From Rhyzopertha dominica (Eukaryota > Arthropoda > Insecta > Coleoptera > Bostrichidae), in the NCBI GenBank assembly GCA_025024175.1, contig QCXZ01000064.1:41561325-41625324 (forward strand): a stretch of DNA of 64,000 nt. The letters run 5' to 3'. A model generated the notes under the pieces. The model did not search any database, had not been told where the DNA came from, and saw only the letters and a list, made by a program, of their open reading frames with translations. Below are positions 46,190 to 51,129 of this stretch, piece after piece. The stretch's first letter is position 1; every line of letters starts with the position of its first letter. Position numbers and translations under genes: made by a program.

Positions 46190-48994
46190 GTTAATAACAT
46201 TTATGCAGGATGTTACATATTGTCATTATTATCAAATTTGTGCTGTTTCAAGGAATTGTTGCTAATTTTAACAACTTACTACATTTCAAAGAAATGGAAA
46301 CAAAGAATTCATGTAATTATTAGCAACCCAATATAAAGAGAGGATACTACTCGATGATGTGTGAGTTTTTTATATCGGAAGTCAACTATCCATTTACAAT
46401 TAACATAAATTTAAATTTATTCAAACCGTGTAAGTTTTGCATTTGTGCGAAATTTATGTTTTTGGTCACAACGGATATAATAGTAACAGTTAAATGCTTG
46501 CTTACATCTCCATCAATAGTCTATAAAATAAATTCACAGAAGCACCCCCTAATCTCGTAATCTGTCTGTAATAATTTCTACAGTATTCNGTGTTCACTAT
46601 ATTTGTAATGTTTACTGCATTATACGACTGACTTGTGAAGCAACAGCANATACAATATAGAGCTACTTAGAACCTGAACCTTCAATGACCCCTAGTTATG
46701 ATGTCTTAATCTANNTGAGAAAGTTGTCAATTTGCTACACTACAAGTCACAAATGAATCAGCGAAGGGCAAATTTATTCGGAATTATTATATAGTTTTAT
46801 TTTATTATAGTTTATATTTCATTTAGGTATATGGGGTGTTTCCCAGGCATGTGTCAAAAATTCAAGGTATGATTCCTGAGGAATTTTTATGAAAAAAAGT
46901 TCATGCAAACATTTGCCGAAAAATGCATCCTAGGTAGACACGCCCCCTCCAAAAGGACACCCTGAAGACGGTTTTTCTTAATTATTTTTGAAATCGTTCA
47001 TAGCGAAATTATGAAATTTGGAATACTGCATAAGCCTCTGATGCTGAATCAGAATGTGAGCTTAGGAATTCCAAATTTCTCATCATAAGCATACTGGAAG
47101 GGTTTGGGGTGAAAATAACCCTGTTTTTAAAAATGGCATTTTGATATTAGAATATGATCCCTTAAAGTATCTTCATGTAAAAAAGGTACTCTTGTCGATC
47201 AATAGGGCTAACTGTTTTTGCAAAAATTGCAAATTTCTACATGGATCATGTTAATGAACTATTAAGATGTTAGGCGAAATTACTTTGGGTTATTTGAAAT
47301 TATAAGCTCAGATTCTGATTGGAGCATCAAAAGTTTATGTGGTATACCAAATTTCGTGAACGATTTCGAAAATAATTAAAAAAAAAAGTTTTCAGCATTT
47401 TGAAGCATTTTTTGACAAATGTCTATATAAACCTTTTTCATAAAAATACCTCAGGAATCATACTGAATTTTTGATGCATGTTTAGGAAACACACTGTATA
47501 TGTAACTGATACACAAACATAATATCATTATAAACATCCCCAATCTCACTTTGGTACTATGTATAATAAAAAAAAAAACTAATTGTAGTTTAGTAGCAAT
47601 TGTAGAGAGAAACTTTCACAGTATTCAGGTATAAGAGTATCCCATATTTCTTCTATTTTTTGCTGAAAATTTGGCTGAGTACGTTGAGGATTGTTGTTCT
47701 TTTTTATTACATGCTATACTGCTTCAATCATATTTAAGTCTGGACTGTTTGCTGGCCAGATTAATGTCTTAGGCTGATAGGGTTGCCAATGTTGTGCTTT
47801 TGAACCCTGTTGTCACATTTAAACTTTAAATGCACACAAGCTTGTATGTCACTTATGTTTTTACTGTTGGATAGTCAGGAATGACACTCATTTAGAAGTG
47901 AAAACTGTATCTCATTAGTCCTTTGTTAGAACTAATGACAACCACGTCATCTAGGGAAACACACGGTACGACAAAGTCGAGATGCAAACTCGAGTTTAAC
48001 TCACTACACCTCCACAAACGCCCTAGCTATGCCTCTTTTCACATTACAATGTGGAAATGTGATATGAAACAAAAATTCCATGGGCACCTTCGTGAACCAT
48101 TTAAAAGTTCGGGCTTTCCGAACTATTAGTTACCAAGCTACTTTGGACACTAAATTAGTTTTTTTGTTATGCATTACGTGCCAAATTGAGTCTAATATTA
48201 TAATGCCCATAAAAAATGTGTAAAATTATCGTTAGGTCATGTCCATAAGCAAAAAAAATAAACAAGTTGCATGGATTTCTGTGTATAACGTTTTAAAATT
48301 CCATATTGTCCAAACATATAGTACTTAGGGCTCTTACAGTGCCTTTTTCAGTCAGTTAAATATCACTTATCGGAAAACTATAAAAAGTTAACTTGAAACA
48401 CTTTTGGAACTGGTACACCTAATATTTGACAAACAGTATCTAAACAATTTTTGCACCTAAAGTGTGCAATTAATAGCCCTATATAAATCTAATCAAATAA
48501 ATTTAAATAATTTATATAAAGCACAGGTAGCCAGACTAGCAATACTTAATAGACTAGCAGAAATATTAAAACAAATAGGTAATTACTGGTAGCTACCTTA
48601 ATAACAGGTGCAGGAGTATTCTCTTCTAATTCTATTAGTTCTGGTTCTTTAAACTCAACATGAGGTTTCACAGATGTATTATCTTGATTATTCTTCCCAT
48701 CCACTTCTGATTCCCCTGAATCAGCACTGGCCTGCTTCTCTTTTAACTAAAACAATAGCTTGAAACATGTACAATGCAATAAATTAAAAAACCTCAACTC
48801 ACCTTTTTCTTCTTTTGTTTCTTTTCTTTCGGTTTGGGACGAATGCCCAACAAAGCATTCGTTTGTTGTCTTTGTTCAGCTAGAGCTTCTTCATAGCTTT
48901 TCTCTCTAATACCATACTTGTAGACCAACAATAGGGAAACAAAAATGAAAAGAACAATAAGGGCCACGATGACAACTAGCAGATTATCCATCAT
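8144..48994 (-). CDS. RRBP1: Ribosome-binding protein 1 (p180)/kinectin-like ER membrane protein, 17 coding exons
   Basis: Role from the family: an integral ER membrane protein with a long cytosolic coiled coil, tied to ribosome or kinesin binding, ER sheet shape and secretory output. Coding exons (minus): 48994-48803, 48746-48597, 41901-41746, 41609-41135, 39181-39039, 33519-33157, 29292-29056, 29002-28799, 23145-22912, 22858-22772, 18199-17954, 17896-17780, 16007-15912, 8890-8750, 8696-8607, 8549-8511, 8272-8189. All have GT/AG borders and join in one frame, giving about 1,018 residues. Residues 4-25 form a hydrophobic signal anchor, followed by KSYEEALAEQR, the p180/kinectin hallmark. Later matches to vertebrate p180 include GK(S/A)DPV, LREKNWK.M(D/E)AL and EGML..LQK.VEEEE..W. 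The long decapeptide array of mammalian p180 is replaced by one lysine-rich exon. The C-terminus is uncertain: the last exon either splices at 8,188 or reads through to a TAG at 8,144. The two bp classes of intron (53-57 bp and kilobases) reflect transposon load. Confidence 0.9.
8189..8272 (-). CDS. RRBP1: p180-like exon 17: lysine-rich C-terminal part
   Basis: 28 codons, Ser-rich then KPKNKKKKKK. A gtattt follows at 8,188. If this is not a donor, the frame continues 15 more codons to the TAG ending at 8,144. No later exon could be identified. Confidence 0.7.
8511..8549 (-). CDS. RRBP1: p180-like exon 16 (micro-exon)
   Basis: Only 13 codons (AQNHSTNGPALIQ) between tttcag and gtaaac. Phase 0 on both sides, so it could be skipped without changing frame. 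Confidence 0.7.
8607..8696 (-). CDS. RRBP1: p180-like exon 15
   Basis: 30 codons, EVNRLREQLHLEQKRNGDVL. Introns of 53 and 57 bp on either side. Confidence 0.85.
8750..8890 (-). CDS. RRBP1: p180-like exon 14: coiled coil
   Basis: 47 codons from LQQKLSALEVELTSEREQKN, phase 0. Donor GAG|gtgggt. It follows a 7.0-kb intron filled with transposons. Confidence 0.85.
9159..9790. mobile_element. hAT-type miniature element (CAGG.CTGGCCAA ends), copy 1
   Basis: Left end caggattggcta, right end ttggccaggcctg, inverted. Flanking 8-mers are atacatag and atatatag, a one-mismatch target duplication typical of hAT insertion. Much of 9,170-9,400 is similar, in inverse order, to the shorter copy at 27,284-27,587 (shared 'aaacaaacaagtttttattc' block). 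An internal inverted 'taaacctgt/acaggttta' pair lies at 9,453-9,503. Confidence 0.8.
9791..11914. other. Intron sequence, nothing recognised
   Basis: AT-rich, with short chance ORFs only. No bounded repeat seen by eye. Confidence 0.5.
12898..14074 (+). mobile_element. hAT element nested in the mariner-type element
   Basis: Ends are caggatttc at left and gcaaaccctg at right, inverted relative to each other, each followed inwards by an 'acccaac..gcttgggccca' type block. It is flanked by the exact 8-bp duplication aattctgg (12,890-12,897 and 14,075-14,082). Removing it in thought brings the two mariner coding blocks together. It is 1,177 bp long and lacks most of a transposase. Confidence 0.92.
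13176..13767 (+). pseudogene. hAT transposase remnant
   Basis: Frames contain VLDALQGDSTSLSQAAEIW, LPHLLTNMMDPKQRGRNLT and then, after frame changes, QWW..L.. with LLSAPASSASVERYF, the hAT C-terminal dimerisation motif. The N-terminal BED finger and catalytic core are missing. Several stops interrupt it. Confidence 0.8.
15072..15729. mobile_element. hAT-type miniature element (CACTGATCTC ends)
   Basis: Terminal inverted repeats of 27 bp (cactgatctctaaataactg...) with one mismatch, flanked by exact 8-bp copies of atacagta (15,064-15,071 and 15,730-15,737). No coding. A solo end of the same family occurs at 56,524. Confidence 0.92.
15912..16007 (-). CDS. RRBP1: p180-like exon 13
   Basis: 32 codons (ATPESVGVRFAYACIEKSLP), phase 0 at both ends. 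Acceptor ttaaccag; the donor GAG|gtagga is weaker than the others. No vertebrate match recalled, so assignment rests on phase, splice sites and position. Confidence 0.7.
16591..17419. repeat. Composite foldback element with hairpin units
   Basis: Bases 16,639-16,725 are repeated inverted at 17,337-17,419 (agcatccaatcc, gagtactgccagg, cgaagattata). Next to the left arm is a short hairpin, 16,591-16,628 (arms gcgatcaaac/gtttgatcg). A related hairpin at 16,863-16,900 is again followed by agcatccaaccc, so two copies of one unit appear to be stacked. No coding. Confidence 0.7.
17780..17896 (-). CDS. RRBP1: p180-like exon 12
   Basis: 39 codons with EGMLNKLQKHVEEEEIRWR, a clear counterpart of the vertebrate EGML..LQ..VEEEE..W motif. 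A 57-bp intron lies upstream. Confidence 0.9.
17954..18199 (-). CDS. RRBP1: p180-like exon 11
   Basis: 82 codons including HRELFLRLFPDLQQKL and W..EVLKEVKRI, corresponding to the L-rich region with a conserved Trp that follows the ..KNWK.. motif in vertebrates. Confidence 0.88.
18200..19812. other. Intron sequence, nothing recognised
   Basis: Only a weak palindrome near 18,530-18,612 (tgtctacacc / ggtctagtgtagaca). Several ambiguous bases are present near 18,790-18,910. Confidence 0.4.
19813..20958. mobile_element. Probable DNA transposon remnant with inverted ends
   Basis: The left end tagagcatgtccatcacgtga and the right end (inverted) tagggcatgtccaagatacgtca match. Further inside, 'atgtctggtgtacaaacac' matches 'acatttggtgtacaaacaa' inverted. 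No matching target duplication was found, and no transposase was seen. Confidence 0.5.
20959..22771. other. Intron sequence with a possible solo hAT-like end
   Basis: Nothing codable. At 21,719 the phrase tagagatgggcgttctagttca resembles a hAT terminus and is followed by agttca/tgaact words, but no partner end was found. Confidence 0.4.
22772..22858 (-). CDS. RRBP1: p180-like exon 10
   Basis: 29 codons carrying ELREKNWKVMDALNAAESR, one of the most conserved p180/kinectin stretches. Too short to stand out as an ORF; found from its splice sites and family match. Intron 9 is 53 bp. Confidence 0.9.
22912..23145 (-). CDS. RRBP1: p180-like exon 9: coiled coil
   Basis: 78 codons beginning LRADLDELQQEQ. 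Acceptor tttttttgcag, donor AAC|gtgagt. Confidence 0.9.
23146..24857. other. Intron sequence, nothing recognised
   Basis: No coding or bounded element seen. Around 23,484 'tacaggatgggtcaaatcaa' could be one end of a repeat. Confidence 0.4.
24858..25841. mobile_element. hAT-type miniature element packed with AACCGGTT-like words
   Basis: Ends tagtgctgtcaa and ttgacagcacta, flanked by exact 8-bp copies of ccctgtaa (24,850-24,857 and 25,842-25,849). Between about 24,895 and 25,145, and again 25,630 to 25,770, runs of aaccggtt, gaccggtt, aactggtt and aaccagtt follow one another every 8-20 bp. Exact AACCGGTT occurs at 24,911, 24,962 and 25,634. No transposase. Such subterminal arrays normally bind hAT transposase; the word also equals the Grainyhead/CP2 site. 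Confidence 0.92.
25842..27283. other. Intron sequence with an (ATT)n tract
   Basis: Contains an (ATT)n run near 25,957-25,974 followed by a GC-richer block to about 26,080 that may be a retroelement scrap. No frame could be assigned. Confidence 0.4.
27284..27587. mobile_element. hAT-type miniature element (CAGGCCTGGCCAA ends), copy 2
   Basis: Ends caggcctggccaacc and gggttggcccatcctg with exact 8-bp flanks ttgtacac (27,276-27,283 and 27,588-27,595). 304 bp, no coding. Related to 9,159-9,790. Confidence 0.92.
27911..28440 (+). repeat. Tandem repeat, about two units of 220-285 bp
   Basis: The phrase gtaacagtctacaatag recurs at 27,912, 28,195 and 28,419. Shared inner landmarks are 'ggggaaagttttatgaattttt', 'cattcgattaaggg' and 'tttgtttttgagatat'. 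Units are 284 and 224 bp. The left edge carries 'acagggtgttcatgg'. No coding. Confidence 0.85.
28799..29002 (-). CDS. RRBP1: p180-like exon 8: coiled coil
   Basis: 68 codons beginning DARANLEHRLDLAYRQ. A 53-bp intron separates it from exon 7. Donor AAG|gtaaga. Confidence 0.88.
29056..29292 (-). CDS. RRBP1: p180-like exon 7: coiled coil
   Basis: 79 codons, phase 0 to 0, acceptor catag, donor gtaaga. Coiled-coil composition throughout. Confidence 0.88.
29437..30102 (+). mobile_element. 5'-truncated LINE 3' end
   Basis: Flanked by a perfect 20-bp direct repeat caatacatggtgtggtaagt (29,417-29,436 and 30,103-30,122), the mark of target-primed reverse transcription. It ends in a (caat)-type tail. 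A short frame (29,587-29,820) ends with RKRGRPCFIRKTTIERI, recalling the GRP.-rich C-terminus of many insect LINE reverse transcriptase proteins. No catalytic domain remains. Confidence 0.85.
30123..32310. other. Intron sequence, nothing recognised
   Basis: AT-rich with ambiguous bases at 31,551-31,738. No assigned feature. A GC-richer, possibly retroelement-derived patch lies at 31,490-31,680. Confidence 0.4.
32320..32600. repeat. Penelope-terminus-like palindrome
   Basis: Bases 32,323-32,400 (minus sense) and 32,500-32,600 (plus sense) are inverted copies. They share cctgaagaaggtgagaataaatcca then cgaaa, and 'attttataaaatgaactt'. Both arms carry the same CTGA...GAAA motif as the 3' end of the Penelope-like element at 46,058-46,094. 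No coding between them. Probably a non-autonomous relative of the Penelope-like elements. Confidence 0.65.
32620..33156. other. Intron sequence, nothing recognised
   Basis: No feature seen between the palindrome and exon 6. Confidence 0.4.
33157..33519 (-). CDS. RRBP1: p180-like exon 6: start of coiled coil
   Basis: 121 codons starting GKSDPVQKLKRQLAEKEKLL, aligned with the start of the vertebrate p180 coiled coil. Heptad-rich, with Leu, Gln, Glu and Lys dominating. Confidence 0.92.
33520..34792. other. Intron sequence, nothing recognised
   Basis: Only a 'tatacagggtgtccattagga' phrase at 34,557, a terminus type common in insect repeats, without a found partner. Confidence 0.4.
34793..35826. 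mobile_element. Foldback element: ~1.03-kb palindrome
   Basis: Arms of almost 500 bp (34,793-35,275 and 35,335-35,826) are inverted copies around a loop of roughly 60 bp. Landmarks in inverse order are ggccacctaaaactccccaggc, 'caatttgtgtcgttaccatgtatgcg', 'tagtgaaaaa..aaaacta', and 'aagtacaaagtttgttct'. Ends resemble TATA.AGG, suggesting a TA-type target. Little or no coding capacity. Confidence 0.85.
36106..36416 (+). pseudogene. THAP-like N-terminal remnant (P-element-type)
   Basis: The frame starts MGMYCVVPNCNSNSS, with the Cys-x4-Cys spacing and start position of a THAP zinc finger. It then shifts to another frame reading CSTCRDHLYQTNVSDTAGPS and on to 36,416. THAP fingers begin P-element transposases and their domesticated relatives. 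Degenerate; the link to the block at 38.3 kb is by order and orientation only. Confidence 0.4.
36668..37160 (+). repeat. Interspersed repeat family A, copy 2
   Basis: Same family as 1-233 and 53,895-54,583: 'gaacttgaaatttggcatacatataaatctcaactac', the A-rich 'cgattttacgaattt' block, and the end 'caatttgcagcggttt'. Confidence 0.8.
37161..38306. other. Intron sequence, mostly unassigned
   Basis: A plus-strand open stretch at 37,991-38,215 looks amino-acid-like but matches nothing I know. It may belong to the neighbouring P-element-like remnant. Confidence 0.35.
38307..38740 (+). pseudogene. P-element/THAP9-like transposase remnant
   Basis: Frame 38,307-38,558 contains NDHPTFTTLMHLYYMLFTYAL, similar to the G..NDHP....F..R.. 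segment of P-element transposases. After stops, the phrase DCVIYYLAGFVPKTIRKSLK appears at 38,643-38,705, recalling the I.Y(L/V)AGFV segment near the C-terminus of the family. Broken by several stops, so inactive. Confidence 0.5.
39039..39181 (-). CDS. RRBP1: p180-like exon 5
   Basis: 143 nt, entering in phase 1 and leaving in phase 0. Contains LLNLVRKADLSRSEVQILID and MDDWSE, a conserved predicted helical stretch just before the coiled coil. Confidence 0.88.
39663..40609. mobile_element. hAT-type miniature element with TATCGATA arrays
   Basis: Ends tagtgttggg and cccaacacta, with exact 8-bp flanks ctacaggc (39,655-39,662 and 40,610-40,617). The left end carries TATCGATA at 39,679 and 39,726 plus near matches. 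The right end has it at 40,539, 40,564 and 40,577 plus near matches; the middle has almost none. No transposase. The word equals the DREF-binding DRE of flies. Confidence 0.93.
40618..41134. other. Intron sequence, nothing recognised
   Basis: No coding or repeat structure seen. Confidence 0.4.
41135..41609 (-). CDS. RRBP1: p180-like exon 4: lysine-rich linker
   Basis: 475 nt, about 158 codons, with loose repeats of the type K(S/G)KK.(D/E).E. This occupies the place of the NQGKKAEGAQ repeat array of vertebrate p180, which is the ribosome-binding part in that protein. An ambiguous base at 41,373 gives one unknown residue. Ends CTAG|gtatga, phase 1. The long plus-strand ORF over it (41,182-41,613) is its antisense shadow. 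Confidence 0.85.
41746..41901 (-). CDS. RRBP1: p180-like exon 3
   Basis: Fifty-two codons with KQLKKDKVRPILVNRESS near the start, closing with gtaagt. Phase 0 on both sides. It follows a 6.7-kb intron holding a Penelope-like palindrome, a foldback repeat, a Tc1-like remnant and a hAT miniature element. Confidence 0.85.
42162..42630. mobile_element. hAT-type miniature element with TCCGTA words
   Basis: Left end tagtgttgccaga, right end tctggtaacgctg, inverted with two mismatches. Exact 8-bp flanks cttacaca (42,154-42,161 and 42,631-42,638). The word tccgta, or its complement tacgga, occurs repeatedly near both ends (for example 42,191, 42,212, 42,542, 42,571, 42,590 and 42,609). No coding. 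Confidence 0.9.
43672..44661 (-). pseudogene. Penelope-like RT (C-terminal part) + GIY-YIG nuclease, truncated
   Basis: 329 codons. Starts at the VDDL of the reverse transcriptase catalytic motif, continues through FLDTKV and ends with a GIY-YIG endonuclease: VVYSLKCNTCDKIYVGQTSQ, then R and H residues and a late E. The 5' two thirds of the reverse transcriptase are missing, and a longer A-run shifts the frame upstream, so it cannot be complete. Frame otherwise open to its TAG-side end. Confidence 0.85.
44677..45836 (+). pseudogene. Penelope-like RT + GIY-YIG nuclease, frameshifted
   Basis: Covers a little more of the reverse transcriptase than its mirror copy: CAMGSKLSPILAQYVMDEL, then KKIVDDLILV. 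The frame is lost near 45,120 by a change in an A-run (the mirror copy reads through there) and resumes at 45,171 through the GIY-YIG domain to the stop at 45,834-45,836. 5' truncated and inactive as it stands. Confidence 0.85.
46058..46094 (+). ncRNA. Hammerhead-like motif at Penelope 3' end (tentative)
   Basis: ctgaaaaa, then the hairpin gattt-aaaata-aaatc, then gaaagcttggc. It is mirrored at 43,414-43,450. Penelope-like elements are known to carry small hammerhead ribozymes of the form CUGANGA-stem-GAAA. Here the G of CUGANGA is A and there is one extra A, so activity is doubtful. Confidence 0.35.
46161..46187. repeat. (TA)n microsatellite at Penelope edge
   Basis: Alternating TA directly following the element's 3' end. 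A shorter TA run lies just outside the left arm at 43,300-43,313. Confidence 0.85.
46188..46827. other. Intron sequence, nothing recognised
   Basis: AT-rich with ambiguous bases near 46,589-46,715. No feature supported. Confidence 0.4.
46828..47500. mobile_element. Foldback DNA element with ~230-bp inverted arms
   Basis: Ends TATATGGGGTGTTTCC and (inverted) TATACAGTGTGTTTCC. Arms share 'tatgattcctgagg.atttttatgaaaaa', 'gaaatcgttca' and 'cagaat.tgagctta'. TA at both borders suggests a Tc1/mariner-type target. No transposase. Confidence 0.8.
47570..47780 (-). pseudogene. Tc1-like transposase C-terminal remnant
   Basis: The minus frame reads TLIWPANSPDLNMIEAV, then a stop where the family has Trp, then HVIKK and a tail with IPEYCESFSLQLL. 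WPA.SPDLN.IE is the segment holding the last catalytic Glu of Tc1 transposases. The rest of the gene is gone. Confidence 0.75.
47795..48596. other. Intron sequence, nothing recognised
   Basis: No supported feature before coding exon 2 of the p180-like gene. Confidence 0.4.
48597..48746 (-). CDS. RRBP1: p180-like exon 2
   Basis: Fifty codons, acidic and low complexity (many Glu, Asp and Asn), phase 0 at both ends. Separated from exon 1 by a 56-bp intron. Confidence 0.85.
48803..48994 (-). CDS. RRBP1: p180-like exon 1 (coding): signal anchor
   Basis: Encodes residues 1-64. The exon begins one base upstream of the ATG, after a 'cttcatgcag' acceptor. There are two adjacent ATGs (MMDN), and the first is taken as the start. 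The stretch from residue 4 to 25 is hydrophobic with few polar residues, then KYGIREKSYEEALAEQR, then a basic KPKEKKQKKKK tail. It ends AAG|gtgag, phase 0. Confidence 0.92.
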
Positions 48995-49480
48995 GCTGCA
49001 TGAAGAAAAGTTTAGATAAAATTGTAAATTCTCTAATTTAGGTAATATGGTAATAGTGTACAATTTTGGTATAATTTTTCTTGTGCAGACGCAATTTTAA
49101 CAGGAAAGTAAATTTCGTGAGCTGCCACAAATTTGATAAATTCGTATGATCTGAATTTCTGCTAATGAATGGAATCAATCTTGTTAAGCATATCAATTAA
49201 AAATGTATCCAATCAAGCAAACAGGATGTAGAAATCACAATTAATCTCTTTTGTGTAAAACCATTAATTTACAATTTGTTATCAGCTGCAAATGGAAAAA
49301 CGGATCCACGTAGTAGAAACATATGCAATTATGGAGATGTCAAAATCTCAAGGCCGTAGTATATAATGGAAACGGCTCAAAATACAGAAATTACACAGTA
49401 ATCTTTTTTATCCAAGAAAAAAATGAATGCGCCACGTTAATTTTTGCTCTGTTGCCTATTTAAGTTAATCAGTTACTTAC

Positions 49481-49863
49481 ATTTCAACAATTACGGGACA
49501 CAAAACTACGATACGTGGACCATACACTACACTGACAACACACAAAAAGAAACTACACTGTTAAACGGGATACGGGACTGATATGCCGGCTCCCGGCACG
49601 ATGACAATATGGCGTTAATTTGGTATATTCCCAGAATACCTACAAGCAAATTTAGTACTGTGTTGACTGGATTATGTTATAACACTTACTAATTCATCTA
49701 AGTATAGTTTTAATGTAATTAATTAATGGGATATACGCAATTAGTAGTTATAATAAATTTAGTAGACCTTATGTTGCAGAGGTCAATGAACTAAAGTGAC
49801 ATTTATCAAGTTGTCTGATTTTCGCTAACATTTTAGTTGCCATCGATAATAAAATTCATTAAA
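49481..49863. promoter_or_regulatory. Divergent promoter of p180-like gene and RTRAF
   Basis: A strong minus-strand donor (GAAAT|gtaagtaac, exon end 49,481) defines a 5' untranslated exon of the p180-like gene joined to the acceptor at 48,996. Arthropod initiator-like TCAGT words on the minus strand lie near 49,535 and 49,578. On the plus strand ATCGATA (7 of 8 bases of the DRE TATCGATA) sits at 49,842, 16 bp before the RTRAF ATG. Start sites are inferred only. Confidence 0.55.
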
Positions 49864-50819
49864 ATGGTCATACGCAGTTTAAGTGCTTTAGATTATCCAG
49901 AAGTCGGCAGATTAAATGTAAATGGTATGCGTTAAAGAAAGATGAAAGATATTTATCTATCATAGTCATTGTGTTCATAGATGAAAATCAATTACGAAAA
50001 GTCATAGCTTGGATTGACGAAAAGTGGACGAGGAAATGCAATCCTTTGAGGAATATTAATTCAGCAGACTGGATAAAACATTTTGAAACCTACAAGACTC
50101 AATTAGGCTGTCCGACATTTCAAACTAGACTTGAAGAATTGCAATGGTTGATTGGTTATGTTGTACAACAGGAATATTCAAAAAAGAGTAAGTGTGCATG
50201 ATCTTACATAAAGTGGAAGGAAATATTAATAGGTATTGTGTTGCAGAAGATGTTTATAACAAACATGCTGTTGAAAACATTGAAAGTGAAAGAGTCCCTA
50301 ATGTAGTAGCTGAAAATCCTCTAGACAAATTAGACTGTAAGTTTTACTTAATTGTCGTTTTGTCTTTAATAAATTTTTATGTATAATGAATTTCAGTTCG
50401 TAGCAAAGAATTTGCTGATGGAATTAACGCATTGGCAAAAATTTTAAAGATCACTCCTCATCCAGATCCATTAATTACACTTAAGGCAGCCAGTAAAGTT
50501 GTAACTAAACGTCTGAATCAACATGCTCTAGACAATCCTAATGAATATATCATAAAGGTATAACTAGAACTAGATTAGTTACAAGTAGGTACTTGTTTTT
50601 AAAGCACTATTTCAGGGTACTCCGTTTCCATTTCAAGATCATGAACTGGGATTTGATTTAAACGACCCAGTGTTGAATCAGGCTGCAAAAATTTTGCAGA
50701 TGCTGTACATCCATAACTTGCGGGATCTCCAAACAAAAGCAAATGAATTGATAGTTGCTGTACAAACAGTGACTGCAAACCCAAAAACAGACACCAAATT
50801 AGGAAAAGTTGGACGATAA
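49864..50819 (+). CDS. RTRAF: RNA transcription, translation and transport factor (hCLE/CGI-99)
   Basis: Family role: partner of the tRNA ligase complex (RTCB, DDX1, FAM98, ASHWIN) and of RNA polymerase II, shuttling RNA between nucleus and cytoplasm. Exons 49864-49924, 49981-50187, 50247-50336, 50397-50557 and 50616-50819 join in frame to 240 codons, against 244 in the human protein. Matches include ALDY near the start, DE..(F/L)R..I.W(L/I)(E/D), NLRNI-like PLRNI.S.DW, EYSKK, and the C-terminal DPVLN.AA.ILR-type segment ending PKTD..LGKVGR. Introns are 56, 59, 60 and 58 bp. AATAAA at 50,854. The start is the first ATG after the divergent promoter and matches the family start. Confidence 0.95.
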
Positions 50820-50825
50820 ACTATA

Positions 50826-50831
50826 TTTATT
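50826..50831 (-). terminator. DMAC1-like polyadenylation signal
   Basis: AATAAA on the minus strand, 48 bp after the stop of the small gene, so its 3' end should reach the RTRAF stop region. Confidence 0.55.
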
Positions 50832-50853
50832 AAAATATACTTGTATTCTTAAT

Positions 50854-50859
50854 AATAAA
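50854..50859 (+). terminator. RTRAF polyadenylation signal
   Basis: AATAAA, 35 bp after the RTRAF stop. The expected cleavage falls near the stop codon of the convergent gene. Confidence 0.65.
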
Positions 50860-50878
50860 ATAAAATGCATGATGTCAT

Positions 50879-51129
50879 TTAATTTGCGTCTCGAAAAGGA
50901 GATTTGTTGAATAATTCACCAACTCCTAAGGCTCCTGCAGCTAAAAATAAATTTTTGTATATCTTATAAATTGATACGTACAAAACATACCTCCGCCCAG
51001 CATATAAAATACAAACTGTGATCTTGATTTCTGCATACGTCCCTGGTATATTAAGTAACTTGACATTGCAAATAAACATGAAATTGTTATAACTTTACAC
51101 GACAAGCAATCTGAGCGATTATTTTCCAT
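50879..51129 (-). CDS. Small membrane protein, DMAC1/TMEM261-like (complex I assembly)
   Basis: Exons 51129-50991 and 50940-50879, split by a 50-bp intron (gtatgt...tttttag), give 66 residues. Starts MENNRSDCLSCKVIT; the DC(L/I)SC(K/R) start is typical of the DMAC1/TMEM261 (DUF4536) family of mitochondrial inner-membrane factors for the distal arm of complex I. Two hydrophobic stretches follow (about residues 11-26 and 38-52), the second glycine/alanine-rich (GGAAGALG). Ends RDAN. Stops 59 bp from RTRAF, tail to tail. Family call rests on the short N-terminal motif, size and topology, so it could be another tiny membrane protein. Confidence 0.65.
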
